Below are positions 8,401-18,055 of a DNA stretch of 64,000 nucleotides, one piece after another. A program made the position numbers and the translations under genes. Source of the stretch: Flagellimonas myxillae (GTDB taxonomy: Bacteria > Bacteroidota > Bacteroidia > Flavobacteriales > Flavobacteriaceae); assembly GCF_023502235.1 (NCBI RefSeq), contig NZ_JAMFLY010000002.1:186001-250000 (forward strand). Direction: 5' to 3'. Under the pieces are notes generated by a model. It saw nothing but the letters and a program-made list of their open reading frames with translations, searched no databases and had not been told where the DNA came from. Positions within the stretch are counted from its first letter, which is position 1; the number at the start of each line of letters is the position of its first letter.

Positions 8401-9559
8401 TTTCACAGTACTGCCTGTGAAGTTGAACTATAGCAGCATAACCATAGTAGCACTTTTGGTTGTGGCCCTGGTCAATCTTATTCTAAAAGAAAATAAAGGA
8501 GGAGTAAATGGGTATGTTTTTGTCTTAAGTGTCCCCTTGTTGGTGTATGTTGCTGGGATGATAAATACGGAAAACTTGGACAACGGGTGGAGCTTTGTAA
8601 CCCGGAACCTTAGTTTTTTAGCCTTTCCCATAATATTTTATAGTCTAGGCAACAGGGTGCAAAAACAGAAGATATTTAATGCCTATTTGGTGATACTTAC
8701 CCTTGTAAATATTTACTTGCTGTATTTATTCGCTTACTATTTTAATTTTGGGGAAAGATTCTATAAAATTGTCACAGTTGATATTTACCATTCAACGTAT
8801 CTCGGTCTGTATAACTTGTTTGGTTATTGGATTTGTATCGCATTTGTCCATAAGGGGAATAGTAGAAGGTATTTCTTTTGGGCACTTTTTTTGTTGATTT
8901 CGGCCATGGCCACTTCAGCAAGAATAATCTTTGTCCTTTCGATAGCGTCATTGATCTTTACGGCTCCCCTGTTTTTTAAATCGATATTGGGACGGCTTGG
9001 CCTAGTTTTAGGAACCGCGATCTTTGCTTTTGTGGTGTTCAATTATGCACCTTCCATCAAGCAAAAGTTCTCGCAAATTTCGGAACTGGAGCATTTTGGA
9101 TTTGACAAGGACAACCATCGTGGGGTATCCTCCCGCTTTGGTAACATTGATGCTTCGTTTCAGCTCATTCAAAAGAATACAATGTGGGGAACGGGTACGG
9201 GTGATATTACAGACGAGTTGGTGGAGGTTTATAAGAAAATGGGGTTTACCATGGGATACAAGTACAGGTATAACCCGCATAACCAATACTTGGACAATTT
9301 GGTGAGAAATGGCATAATTGGAGGAGGAATAGGGTTGCTGTTCATATACCTTATACCTCTTTGGGTGTCGTTTAGAAAAAAGGACCTGTTGTTGACTACC
9401 TTTATACTATTGGTTGCAGGTGTAAGCTTTACAGAATCCTTATTGGATGTTCATAAAGGAATTACCTTCTATGCATTCTTTGTCTGTTTGTTGTATACGA
9501 GACATGCAATGGGTGGAGAATTGAAAATAAGCAAAATGGGGAATAACAAAAATTTCTAA
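8342..9559 (+). CDS. O-antigen ligase/polymerase-like membrane protein (second of three)
   Basis: 405 residues from the ATG at 8342, the most likely start because the frame upstream is simply the overlapped end of the previous gene. It has roughly ten membrane segments. STYLGLYNLF near residue 150 and NPHNQYLDNLVRNGIIGG near residue 310 are the paired motifs of the family. It shares the STYLGL-type motif with the third copy but not with the first, so copies two and three look closer to each other. Role as in the superfamily: Wzy-type polymerase or WaaL-type ligase of the EPS. Confidence 0.82.
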   Translation: MNIDSIISRTTNVLLLLFISFTVLPVKLNYSSITIVALLVVALVNLILKENKGGVNGYVFVLSVPLLVYVAGMINTENLDNGWSFVTRNLSFLAFPIIFYSLGNRVQKQKIFNAYLVILTLVNIYLLYLFAYYFNFGERFYKIVTVDIYHSTYLGLYNLFGYWICIAFVHKGNSRRYFFWALFLLISAMATSARIIFVLSIASLIFTAPLFFKSILGRLGLVLGTAIFAFVVFNYAPSIKQKFSQISELEHFGFDKDNHRGVSSRFGNIDASFQLIQKNTMWGTGTGDITDELVEVYKKMGFTMGYKYRYNPHNQYLDNLVRNGIIGGGIGLLFIYLIPLWVSFRKKDLLLTTFILLVAGVSFTESLLDVHKGITFYAFFVCLLYTRHAMGGELKISKMGNNKNF

Positions 9560-9560
9560 G

Positions 9561-10739
9561 GTGGAAGCATTAAAAAAATACAGACTCTGGCTTTTATTGT
9601 TGGTAGTTTTTACACTTCCAATGTACATGAAGATTAACAATGTACTTTTGGCATTTTACATTGGTTTGCGATTAGTTGAAATCCTCTTTGGAAGTTCCAG
9701 GTTCAACTATAGAAAAGTAATGCTCAGGGGCGCACCCGTTTTTGCGTTTTTTGTTCTTGCCGTCATCGCCTCCTTTCATTCGCTGGATTGGGAAAACATC
9801 TATTATCTAGAAACCCAGTTGTCCTTGTTACTGGTCCCAATTGCCCTAATTTCTGAAGATGATTTTGATGCAGGAAAAAGAAGGAAGGTTTTTATGGCCC
9901 TGGTCTTTGGATGTCTGACCACTTTGGCTATTTGTTATGCCAATCTTATTTGGGAAATTCTAAGCAAGGGAGAGTCTTGGGCAAATTGGTTTACCTGGAG
10001 TAATATGGGGCATGATTTTACGCCTGTGGCCGATACACACCCTACGTATCTCGGCCTCTTCATTGTTACCTCAATTCTGTTTTTAATACAAGACGAACTG
10101 CTTTCAAAGAAATGGAAATATTTCTTCCTTATTGTCTTCGTATTTGGGCTGTTTCAATTGGCCAGCGATATGGTGGTGCTATTGCTGTTGCTGTTTTTTG
10201 TTTATTTGGCAATCAGCAAGGTTTCGATATACAAACAACAGATAATGGTCCTGGTTTCGGGAATTGGTATTTGCGCCCTTCTATTCTGGACTATGGGAGA
10301 TAAATATATGAACAACAGGATGTTTTCCGTTGACAGTATTTTGGACGAAAAAAGAATTGAACGATGGGAAGTATCCTATGAAATTTTTAAGGAAAACCCA
10401 TTTATTGGTGTTGGATTTGCCGAGATTGATTCCGTAAGAAGGCAAAAATATATTGACGGCAATTATTCTTTGGCCGAGGCAAATGACTTAAATGCCCACA
10501 ACCAATTTTTAGAGTATTTGAGCATAAATGGGGCCATCGGTGGCTTTGCCTATGTACTTTCCCTTGGGCTGCTGTTCCTGTTAAGTGTCTACAGGAAGGA
10601 TTATCTGTTTACTTTTATTTTCTTTGCCTTCATTTTAGCAAATCTTACCGAGTCTACATTGGTTAGGATAAAGGGCATTGAGTACTTTGCGATATTCTCT
10701 TCATTATTTCTAAGTTGGCCGGGCAAGGCAAAAAAATAG
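9561..10739 (+). CDS. O-antigen ligase/polymerase-like membrane protein (third of three)
   Basis: 392 residues, starting at a GTG one base after the previous stop. About ten membrane segments. HPTYLGLFIV near residue 156 and NAHNQFLEYLSINGAIGG near residue 315 match the family loop motifs. It is followed after 4 nt by the deacetylase gene, so it is part of the same transcript. Being closest to the second copy, it may be an old tandem duplicate that has diverged. Polymerase and ligase roles remain open. Confidence 0.82.
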   Translation: MEALKKYRLWLLLLVVFTLPMYMKINNVLLAFYIGLRLVEILFGSSRFNYRKVMLRGAPVFAFFVLAVIASFHSLDWENIYYLETQLSLLLVPIALISEDDFDAGKRRKVFMALVFGCLTTLAICYANLIWEILSKGESWANWFTWSNMGHDFTPVADTHPTYLGLFIVTSILFLIQDELLSKKWKYFFLIVFVFGLFQLASDMVVLLLLLFFVYLAISKVSIYKQQIMVLVSGIGICALLFWTMGDKYMNNRMFSVDSILDEKRIERWEVSYEIFKENPFIGVGFAEIDSVRRQKYIDGNYSLAEANDLNAHNQFLEYLSINGAIGGFAYVLSLGLLFLLSVYRKDYLFTFIFFAFILANLTESTLVRIKGIEYFAIFSSLFLSWPGKAKK

Positions 10740-10743
10740 ATCC

Positions 10744-11730
10744 ATGAACATATATATTACCTTGGATTATGAGCTGTTTTTCGGCTCGAAAAGCGGAACG
10801 GTGGAGAAATGTATTCTTGAACCTACCGAGGAACTTTTAAAGCTTACTAATCCTTACGGCATTAAGTTCACTTGTTTTGTGGATTCTGGCTATTTGCTGG
10901 CGCTGGAAAAATTCAAGTCCGATTTCAGGAGTTTAAAATCGGACTATGAAAAAATAACCCAGCAAATAAGATATTTGGCCGATAACGGACATGGAGTGGA
11001 GCTTCACATACATCCACATTGGGAAGACTCATACTATGATGGCGCCAAATGGGTATTCCATACAGAGAGATATAGGCTGTCCAATTTTTCTGAAGAGGAA
11101 ATCATTGACATAATTTCCCGCTATACCAAAGTTTTGGAACGAATATCGGGAAAGAGCCCGCAGGCATATAGAGCTGGTGGTTGGAGTGCACAACCCTTTG
11201 GCCCAATTGGAAAAGGTTTGAAAAAAAATGGGGTGCTGATCGATAGCACCGTTTACCCAGGAGGCAAATACCTTTCCAACAATCAATCTTTTGACTTTTC
11301 CCGGGTAGACCAATACAAAACCAAATACAAGTTTTCGAACGACCTGGTCAAAGAAGATGAAAATGGGGAATTCACAGAAATCCCCATAAGCTCTTATAAA
11401 GTTCCGCCCTGGTTTTTCTGGAAGTTTGTGCTCATCAAGTTTTCCAAACAGTCAAAACATAAAGCTTATGGTGATGGAAGTGCCATTAAAATGGCCAAAA
11501 GCAATGTATTAAAGCTACTATTCAGTTTTTCGCACAGTGTGGTATCCATTGATGGATATAAAGCATCTTTACTAAACAAGGCTTTTCGAAGATATCGAAC
11601 CAAAACGGCAAACAATGGAAATATGGTCCTAATTGGCCACCCAAAGGCATTCACCCGATTTTCGCTAAAAAAACTATCCAATTTTATGGAAAGCACTTAT
11701 AGGGACCACAACTACAAAACCTACCAATGA
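10744..11730 (+). CDS. Polysaccharide deacetylase (NodB-like) family protein
   Basis: 328 residues with no signal peptide. The N-terminus has TLDYE with the metal/catalytic Asp at residue 8, and ELHIHPHW (residues 86-93) supplies the His-rich metal motif; YRAGGW near residue 142 is the third conserved block. This is the variant NodB arrangement seen in EPS clusters. The family removes N-acetyl groups from sugars using a divalent metal. Lack of a signal suggests it acts on a cytoplasmic intermediate, though some family members only bind. It overlaps the next gene by 4 nt (ATGA). Confidence 0.78.
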   Translation: MNIYITLDYELFFGSKSGTVEKCILEPTEELLKLTNPYGIKFTCFVDSGYLLALEKFKSDFRSLKSDYEKITQQIRYLADNGHGVELHIHPHWEDSYYDGAKWVFHTERYRLSNFSEEEIIDIISRYTKVLERISGKSPQAYRAGGWSAQPFGPIGKGLKKNGVLIDSTVYPGGKYLSNNQSFDFSRVDQYKTKYKFSNDLVKEDENGEFTEIPISSYKVPPWFFWKFVLIKFSKQSKHKAYGDGSAIKMAKSNVLKLLFSFSHSVVSIDGYKASLLNKAFRRYRTKTANNGNMVLIGHPKAFTRFSLKKLSNFMESTYRDHNYKTYQ

Positions 11731-12464
11731 ATCGCATAAATATCCTAAATACAACTATTGACAATTTTTCAATGGAAGAGACACTCGGGAAGGTGTTTAA
11801 AGCCATTGAGGAAAAAAAGCATATCCATCATGTCGTGGTCAATGCGGGCAAAATAGTTTCCATGCAAAAAGACCTCCAACTTCGGGAAAGTGTCAATAAA
11901 AGCCATATCATCAATGCAGACGGACAAGCTGTGGTTTGGGCTTCAAGATTTCTGCGTAAACCTTTGAAAGAACGGGTGGCAGGTATTGATCTTATGGAAA
12001 ATTTGGTTGAGGCATCCCACATCAATAATCATAGGATATTTTTCTTTGGCGCCAAGGAAGAAGTTGTGAAAAAGGTGGTGGAATTGTATACCGAAAAATA
12101 TGGTGAAGGAATAGTGGTGGGCTATCGAAATGGATATTTTAGAAAGGAAGAAGAACAGGAAATTGCCAAGCAAATAGCTGACAGCGGTGCGCAAATTTTG
12201 TTTGTAGCTATGAGTTCCCCTAAGAAGGAGAATTTTCTGTTTGACAACAGAGATGTTTTGGGAAAAGTTAATTTCGTTATGGGAGTTGGCGGCAGTTTTG
12301 ATGTGGTCGCCGGTAAGGTTAAGCGAGCACCAAAATGGATGCAAAAAACCGGTCTGGAATGGTTTTATAGATTAATACAGGAACCTAAAAGAATGTGGAA
12401 AAGATACTTGGTTGGGAATACCAAGTTTATTGTTTTGGTTATCCGTGAACGTTTTAAATTTTAA
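11727..12464 (+). CDS. WecG/TagA/CpsF family glycosyltransferase
   Basis: 245 residues, GT26 family. Seen: NADGQAVVWASRFLRKPL with the conserved Asp, ERVAGIDLME, then FFGAKEEVV and SSPKKENF, followed by GVGGSFDVVAGKVKRAPKW near residue 190. Members such as WecG and TagA add N-acetyl-mannosamine-type sugars to a lipid-linked first sugar in the cytoplasm. The start codon overlaps the deacetylase stop (ATGA). It lies next to the initiating phosphoglycosyltransferase and so probably adds the second sugar of the repeat. Confidence 0.9.
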   Translation: MNRINILNTTIDNFSMEETLGKVFKAIEEKKHIHHVVVNAGKIVSMQKDLQLRESVNKSHIINADGQAVVWASRFLRKPLKERVAGIDLMENLVEASHINNHRIFFFGAKEEVVKKVVELYTEKYGEGIVVGYRNGYFRKEEEQEIAKQIADSGAQILFVAMSSPKKENFLFDNRDVLGKVNFVMGVGGSFDVVAGKVKRAPKWMQKTGLEWFYRLIQEPKRMWKRYLVGNTKFIVLVIRERFKF

Positions 12465-12500
12465 TACATTTAATCTCCAGCCCTAATTTGAAAAGCGTTT

Positions 12501-13853
12501 ATGTTTTTTAGGTTCACAAAGTATTCCGATTTGATAAAGCCGATGTCGCTAATTGTTGACTTATTGGTCATCAATTTGTTCGCATATTTTTTGCCTATTA
12601 ACCTCGAGGAACCCCTTTTGTTTCATTTGTATATCACTGGAGGTTGGATTTTGTTCTCGACCCGAAACGAATTTTATAAAATCCACAGATACACAAAAGT
12701 GCCTATCATCATCAGAAAGATTTTCACACAGTTTATTTTCTTCTTTCTGTTGCTTTACGCATTTATCGGGTTTTTTAAACAGCCTGTAATGAGCCGATAT
12801 GCCTTGGCACAATATTTCGTATTGGTCCTGTTAACAGTAGCTGTCATAAAACTCATTTCGTACGTGCTTCTAATGCAGTACAGGGGTAGTTTGCGCGGGA
12901 ATATTAGAAATGTCGTGGTCATCGGAAAGAATAAAAAAACGGACCAATTGGTTTCAGTCTTCAACGATAGAGCCGAATTCGGATATAATTTTATCAAACA
13001 GTTTTCGCCGGGAAGCCTTGATTTTAATTTGATGGATTGTTTCAACTTTATCAAAACCAGCAGGGTTGATGAAATTTATTGCTCCATATCAGAGTTAAAA
13101 AATGAAGAATTGACGGCCTTTATAAACTTTGCCGACAATAATTTAAAGACGCTGAAATTTATCCCCGATAATAAAAACATATTCGCCAAAAAGCTCAAGT
13201 TTGAATACTACGATTATATACCGGTTCTTTCTTTACGGGACATACCCCTGCATAACCCGATCAACGCCTTTTTAAAACGCAGCTTTGATATGGCATTTTC
13301 CCTTTTGGTAATTCTGGGGCTTTTGTCTTGGCTGACCCCTTTACTGGCAATTCTTATAACTTTGGAGTCTAAAGGCCCCGTTTTCTTTAGACAGACCCGA
13401 AATGGAGTTGATAACAGGGAATTCTATTGCTATAAGTTCAGGTCTATGGCGCCCAATACTAATGCTGATAGTATTTCTGCCACTAAAAACGATATGCGTA
13501 TCACAAAAATTGGCCGGATAATAAGGCGGACGAGCATCGATGAATTGCCGCAGTTTTACAATGTTTTATTTGGGACCATGTCGGTTGTGGGCCCAAGGCC
13601 GCATATGGTCAAACACACCAACGAGTATGCAACAAGTGTGGATAAATATATGGTTCGCCACTTTGTTAAACCTGGAATAACGGGACTGGCACAGGTACGT
13701 GGTTATCGTGGCGAGATTGAACAGGAAGCAGACATCCTGAACAGGACCAAGTTCGACATCTTTTATATTGAAAACTGGTCTATGTTCCTGGATTTGAAAA
13801 TTATTGTCCAGACAGTATTAAACGCCATCAAGGGCGAAGCAAAGGCTTACTAA
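12501..13853 (+). CDS. Undecaprenyl-phosphate phosphoglycosyltransferase (WcaJ/PssY type)
   Basis: 450 residues. It starts the repeat unit by passing a sugar-1-phosphate from a nucleotide sugar to undecaprenyl phosphate. The N-terminal half has four membrane segments and a CoA-binding-like domain ([13 protein letters not shown] near 136). The C-terminal catalytic half has [48 protein letters not shown] and [15 protein letters not shown], the full signature of the polyprenyl glycosylphosphotransferase family. The UXS gene follows after 1 nt. Confidence 0.95.
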   Translation: MFFRFTKYSDLIKPMSLIVDLLVINLFAYFLPINLEEPLLFHLYITGGWILFSTRNEFYKIHRYTKVPIIIRKIFTQFIFFFLLLYAFIGFFKQPVMSRYALAQYFVLVLLTVAVIKLISYVLLMQYRGSLRGNIRNVVVIGKNKKTDQLVSVFNDRAEFGYNFIKQFSPGSLDFNLMDCFNFIKTSRVDEIYCSISELKNEELTAFINFADNNLKTLKFIPDNKNIFAKKLKFEYYDYIPVLSLRDIPLHNPINAFLKRSFDMAFSLLVILGLLSWLTPLLAILITLESKGPVFFRQTRNGVDNREFYCYKFRSMAPNTNADSISATKNDMRITKIGRIIRRTSIDELPQFYNVLFGTMSVVGPRPHMVKHTNEYATSVDKYMVRHFVKPGITGLAQVRGYRGEIEQEADILNRTKFDIFYIENWSMFLDLKIIVQTVLNAIKGEAKAY

Positions 13854-13854
13854 A

Positions 13855-14841
13855 ATGAAAAAAACCCTTATCACCGGAGCGGCAGGATTTCTTGGATCAC
13901 ACCTTTGCGATCGGTTTGTTGCCGAAGGCCACCACGTTATCGCAATGGACAATCTGATTACCGGCGATCTCAAGAACATAGAACATCTTTTTCCCTTGGA
14001 ACGATTTGAGTTTCATCATCACGATGTCTCCACCTTTGTGCACTATGGGGGTGACCTAGATATTATTTTACATTTTGCTTCCCCGGCCAGCCCCATCGAT
14101 TATCTTAAGATCCCAATTGAAACCTTAAAGGTGGGGTCTTTGGGCACCTTGAACCTGCTTGGTTTGGCAAAGGATAAGAATGCAAGAATCTTGGTGGCTT
14201 CCACTTCCGAAGTATATGGAGATCCTTTGGTACACCCGCAAAGCGAGGATTACTACGGAAATGTTAGTCCTATCGGCCCTCGAGGAGTGTACGACGAGGC
14301 CAAACGCTTTATGGAATCCATTACCATGGCCTATCATAGGCATCATGGTCTAGACACCCGAATAGTCCGCATATTCAACACCTATGGCTCTCGTATGCGC
14401 CTAAACGATGGGCGTGTGGTGCCTGCCTTTATGGGACAAGCACTTCGCGGCGAGGATTTAACCGTGTTCGGTGATGGTTCCCAGACCCGTTCTTTTACCT
14501 ATATAGATGACCAGATAGAAGGGATTTATCGATTGTTGATGAGCGATTATGTAGAACCCATCAACATTGGAAATCCAGATGAAACCACCATTTTGGAGTT
14601 TGCCGAAGAGATTATTAAGCTTACGGGAACAGATCAAAAAATAGTCTTTAGGCCACTCCCACAAGATGATCCCTTACAACGGCAGCCCGATATATCCCGC
14701 GCCAAGGAAATCTTGGATTGGGAACCCAAGGTAAATCGAAGGGAGGGTCTAAAAAAGGTTTATGATTACTTCAAATCTCTTTCCCCAGAAGAACTTCATC
14801 GCAAAGAGCACCGCGATTTTTCACATTTGAACGGGAAATAA
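13855..14841 (+). CDS. UDP-glucuronate decarboxylase (UDP-xylose synthase)
   Basis: 328 residues, extended short-chain dehydrogenase family. GAAGFLGSH (residues 8-16) binds [13 protein letters not shown] (74-83) is the diagnostic loop of UXS enzymes, STSEVYGDP (116-124) holds the Ser/Glu pair, and Y146-x3-K150 is the catalytic couple. It converts UDP-glucuronate to UDP-xylose in the cytoplasm. As the last gene of the EPS locus it suggests xylose in the polymer, or UDP-xylose as a precursor of another sugar. No UDP-glucose dehydrogenase is in this window. Confidence 0.92.
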   Translation: MKKTLITGAAGFLGSHLCDRFVAEGHHVIAMDNLITGDLKNIEHLFPLERFEFHHHDVSTFVHYGGDLDIILHFASPASPIDYLKIPIETLKVGSLGTLNLLGLAKDKNARILVASTSEVYGDPLVHPQSEDYYGNVSPIGPRGVYDEAKRFMESITMAYHRHHGLDTRIVRIFNTYGSRMRLNDGRVVPAFMGQALRGEDLTVFGDGSQTRSFTYIDDQIEGIYRLLMSDYVEPINIGNPDETTILEFAEEIIKLTGTDQKIVFRPLPQDDPLQRQPDISRAKEILDWEPKVNRREGLKKVYDYFKSLSPEELHRKEHRDFSHLNGK

Positions 14842-14876
14842 ATAAGGATATCACAGGGCGGGTTTGCGAATTGATT

Positions 14877-14884
14877 TATTTTTG
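14877..14884 (+). promoter_or_regulatory. Bacteroidota -7 element upstream of purD
   Basis: TATTTTTG fits the Bacteroidota -7 consensus TAnnTTTG and ends 14 nt before the purD ATG. No TTG is found at the usual 17-20 nt upstream (the nearest TTTG is 10 nt away), so the promoter is only half supported. Confidence 0.35.
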
Positions 14885-14898
14885 CCAAAAATTCAACC

Positions 14899-16170
14899 AT
14901 GAACATTCTGGTCCTTGGCTCGGGAGGGCGCGAGCACGCCATCGCCCATAAGATTTCTCAAAGTTCCAAAGTAGACAACCTTTATGTTGCCCCTGGAAAT
15001 GCCGGCACCTCCGACATTGCCACAAACCTTGAGGTCGGGGTAAACGATTTCGATACCATTAAGGAAATAACACTTTCCAAACAAATAGATTTGGTGGTTG
15101 TTGGACCGGAAGACCCCTTGGTCAACGGCATCCATGACTTTTTTCTGAATGATTCGGAACTACGCAATGTGGCCGTGATAGGGCCGCAGAAAGCCGCCGC
15201 CACCCTAGAGGGCAGCAAGGAATTTGCCAAGGAGTTTATGATCAGGCACCAGATTCCCACGGCGGCCTACCAGAGCTTTACCGCAGAAAACCTCAACGAC
15301 GGATATACCTTTTTGGAAACTTTGCAGCCTCCCTATGTCTTAAAAGCGGATGGACTGGCTGCCGGAAAAGGAGTGCTAATTCTTCACAATTTGGAGCAGG
15401 CCAAAAACGAACTAAAATCCATGTTGCTCGATTCCAAGTTTGGGGCCGCTAGCGCCACTGTGGTGATCGAGGAGTTTTTGGATGGCATTGAGCTAAGCTG
15501 TTTTGTGCTGACCGATGGTACCAACTATAAAGTGCTACCAACGGCCAAAGATTATAAACGTATTGGAGAAGGGGACACCGGCCTCAATACAGGGGGTATG
15601 GGCGCCATTTCTCCCGTTCCTTTTGCCGATGCCGATTTCATGCACAAAATAGAGGAGCAGGTCGTAAAGCCGACGGTAGATGGCCTTAAAAAAGATGAGC
15701 TGCCCTATGTTGGATTTATCTTTATTGGATTGATCAAAGTAGGGGACCAACCCAAGGTCATAGAATACAACGTGCGTATGGGCGACCCAGAAACCGAGGT
15801 TGTAATGCCCAGGATAAAATCCGATTTGGTTGAGGTGCTAAAAGCAATGGCAGACGGCACCTTGAACGAGGTAAACCTTGAAATTGATGAAAGAACTGCA
15901 ACTACCGTTATGGCAGTTTCTGGAGGCTACCCTGAGGCATACGAAAAAGGCAAGAAGATTACCGGGATTGAAGACATCCAAAATTCATTGGTGTTCCATG
16001 CAGGCACAAAATCTGTGAATGGGGAAGTGGTAACCAATGGGGGCCGTGTTATGGCCGTTACCTCTTTCGGAGATGATTTTGGAAAAGCGTTGGAACTGTC
16101 CTATCAAAATATGGAGAAGCTACATTTTGATGGGATATACTATCGTAAGGACCTAGGATTTGACCTATAG
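14899..16170 (+). CDS. purD: Phosphoribosylamine--glycine ligase (GARS)
   Basis: 423 residues, full length for the family. Step two of de novo purine synthesis: ATP-dependent joining of 5-phosphoribosylamine and glycine in the cytoplasm. N-terminal MNILVLGSGGREHAIAHKI is the PurD start, VVVGPEDPLVNG follows, then the ATP-grasp core with KADGLAAGKGV and NTGGMGAISPVP, and EYNVRMGDPETEVVMPR at the metal/ATP site. It stands apart from other pur genes and is convergent with the DUF6341 gene 54 nt away. Confidence 0.98.
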   Translation: MNILVLGSGGREHAIAHKISQSSKVDNLYVAPGNAGTSDIATNLEVGVNDFDTIKEITLSKQIDLVVVGPEDPLVNGIHDFFLNDSELRNVAVIGPQKAAATLEGSKEFAKEFMIRHQIPTAAYQSFTAENLNDGYTFLETLQPPYVLKADGLAAGKGVLILHNLEQAKNELKSMLLDSKFGAASATVVIEEFLDGIELSCFVLTDGTNYKVLPTAKDYKRIGEGDTGLNTGGMGAISPVPFADADFMHKIEEQVVKPTVDGLKKDELPYVGFIFIGLIKVGDQPKVIEYNVRMGDPETEVVMPRIKSDLVEVLKAMADGTLNEVNLEIDERTATTVMAVSGGYPEAYEKGKKITGIEDIQNSLVFHAGTKSVNGEVVTNGGRVMAVTSFGDDFGKALELSYQNMEKLHFDGIYYRKDLGFDL

Positions 16171-16224
16171 CAAAAATAACCGCCAATCAGCGGATGTTGA
16201 AATCAAACTTGGAAACGGAAGAAA

Positions 16225-16446
16225 TTAAAGGTAAGAGTGGGAAGAAATACTCTTATCCTCTTCACCATTGTCATTGAAAATTTTCAACTCCTTCATCCAG
16301 TATACGGTGGCAACAAATCCAATAACGGTAAAAACCCAATTAACGGTGTTGGAACCCCACCAGCTATCCATAGAACGGAATAAATCATACAAGTAAAAAA
16401 GGTAGTTTACAAATAAGTCTTCAATGCCGTAAAAAAACTTGCTCAT
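16225..16446 (-). CDS. DUF6341 family small membrane protein
   Basis: 73 residues with one or two hydrophobic segments (about residues 8-22 and 36-52) and a short acidic tail. It resembles the small flavobacterial family DUF6341; no function is known to me. It is divergent from the DUF6427 membrane-protein gene with only 39 nt between start codons, a pairing seen in this family. Confidence 0.75.
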   Translation of the reverse strand: MSKFFYGIEDLFVNYLFYLYDLFRSMDSWWGSNTVNWVFTVIGFVATVYWMKELKIFNDNGEEDKSISSHSYL

Positions 16447-16465
16447 GTTGGCTATATTTACTTTG

Positions 16466-16495
16466 CAAAAGTAGTAAAACCCGCGATGATTTCAA
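16466..16495 (-). promoter_or_regulatory. Promoter of the DUF6341 gene
   Basis: On the minus strand, TTG (16495-16493), a 19-nt spacer and TACTTTTG (16473-16466) match the Bacteroidota consensus TTG / TAnnTTTG exactly. The expected start of transcription is near 16460, about 14 nt before the ATG. The -33 element lies inside the first codons of the divergent DUF6427 gene. Confidence 0.5.
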
Positions 16496-17412
16496 GCTTT
16501 TTCGGAAAAACAAAGCCCATAAATTACATTGTGCTTTCCGTTTTTCTGTTTCTTCTTTACGGCTTATTCCTAATTCTGAATTGGAATTTGGAACCGGAGC
16601 ATTTTTCCTTCTCCCTGGAAATCTTGGTATTAGCAGTACTACTGCTGACACTTTTTTTGATCAACCAAATTGTGAAGACAGAAAAGGTCACCGAATTTAG
16701 CAGTTTTGCCATGTTATTTTTTGTGCTTTTTTTGCTTGCTTTTTCCGAAGCATTGGCAGATAAAAACGGCATTTTCACCAACTTTTTTCTAATGTTGGCC
16801 GTATGGAGGCTCTTGGCTATCAAGTCCATCAAAAATGTAAAACACAAAATTTTTGACGCATCTTTTCTGATTTGTGTGGCCAGTTTGTTTTATGAGTGGG
16901 CGCTCCTTTTTTTGATATTGGTCTTTGTGGTCATCAATGTGTACGAAAGGAAGACCGTGAAAAATTGGATGGTTCCGCTAATAGCGATAATAACTGTGTT
17001 TGTTTTAACATTGGGGATTACGGCATTGCTGGGAACTCCCGATTTTTTCGAGGAACGCTTTCGCTTTCCCATTGGTTTTTTGACAGATGGAGCTTTGGGA
17101 CAGAATAGCATGTTATCGATTTTGATCTATGTTTCCTTGATAGGCATTCTTTCCTCCTTGGTCTTTTTACAGGTACGAAGAAAGGGAGGTGGTAAATTGG
17201 TGCCCCTGCGCATCCTGTTTTTGGCGTTCGCTATAGGATCGATTATGGCATTTTTGATACCAGATGGAACGGGCACCATATTGATTACCTTTTTTCCTGC
17301 TGCGGTATTCGCCACCAATTTCTTGGAAACCATTAAAAAGCCCAGAATCCGGGAATTGGTAGTGGTGGTTATGATCGTGGCCCCTATTTTGATTTTTGTC
17401 CAAACCCTTTAA
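16486..17412 (+). CDS. DUF6427 family multi-pass membrane protein
   Basis: 308 residues, about nine to ten hydrophobic segments with short loops and no catalytic motif. It resembles the flavobacterial DUF6427 family, whose role is unknown to me. An N-terminal FFGKTKPINY precedes the first membrane segment. It is followed by the DUF4254/GT9 pair, so a link to envelope glycan assembly is possible but not shown. Confidence 0.75.
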   Translation: MISSFFGKTKPINYIVLSVFLFLLYGLFLILNWNLEPEHFSFSLEILVLAVLLLTLFLINQIVKTEKVTEFSSFAMLFFVLFLLAFSEALADKNGIFTNFFLMLAVWRLLAIKSIKNVKHKIFDASFLICVASLFYEWALLFLILVFVVINVYERKTVKNWMVPLIAIITVFVLTLGITALLGTPDFFEERFRFPIGFLTDGALGQNSMLSILIYVSLIGILSSLVFLQVRRKGGGKLVPLRILFLAFAIGSIMAFLIPDGTGTILITFFPAAVFATNFLETIKKPRIRELVVVVMIVAPILIFVQTL

Positions 17413-17449
17413 TCCATAAAGCAATATCTTTGCTGGAAATTTGTATGCC

Positions 17450-18055
17450 ATGTTCAGCGATTTTGCTTTTAAGGTCTTTCAACAAAGTATAGACACCTAC
17501 CACATTAAAGACGATGTATACCAAGAGTTCACCAACCCTTATCCCAAGGATCAGGTGGAGCACCTGTTGTACAGAAAAAATTGGATAGATACGGTACAAT
17601 GGCATTATGAGGACATTATCAGGGATCCCGGGATAGATCCGGTTGCTGCTTTGGACCTCAAAAGAAAAATTGATGCCAGTAACCAGGACAGAACAGACTT
17701 GGTGGAATATATAGACAGCTATTTCCTGAATAAATACAGCGCTGTTGAAGTGGATGAAAAGGCTACAATAAACACCGAAAGCCCCGCTTGGGCTATTGAT
17801 AGACTTTCCATTTTGGCCCTAAAGATTTATCACATGAAAGAGGAGGCAAATCGAACAGATGCCTCTTCGGAGCATATACGAAAGTGTAAGGAAAAACTGG
17901 ACGTGCTCCTAGAACAGCGAAAGGACCTCTCCCAAGCTATAGACCAACTATTGCACGACATTGAGCAAGGCAACAAGTACATGAAAGTCTACAAGCAGAT
18001 GAAAATGTACAACGACGATGAACTAAACCCGGTGCTCCGTGGACAAAAAGGGTAA
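17450..18055 (+). CDS. DUF4254 domain protein
   Basis: 201 residues from the ATG at 17450, which follows a TTG at 17441. Soluble and mostly helical, with YRKNWIDTVQWHYEDIIRDP near residues 42-61 as the characteristic block of the DUF4254 family. No enzymatic motif is recognised. The gene overlaps the downstream GT9 heptosyltransferase-like gene by 17 nt, a pairing that recurs in Bacteroidota and suggests the two proteins act together, perhaps in lipopolysaccharide core synthesis. Confidence 0.82.
   Translation: MFSDFAFKVFQQSIDTYHIKDDVYQEFTNPYPKDQVEHLLYRKNWIDTVQWHYEDIIRDPGIDPVAALDLKRKIDASNQDRTDLVEYIDSYFLNKYSAVEVDEKATINTESPAWAIDRLSILALKIYHMKEEANRTDASSEHIRKCKEKLDVLLEQRKDLSQAIDQLLHDIEQGNKYMKVYKQMKMYNDDELNPVLRGQKG

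Noticed and set aside
16180..16193. CCGC-CAATCA-GCGG hairpin after purD
   Set aside because: Four-base stem without a T-run; too weak to call.
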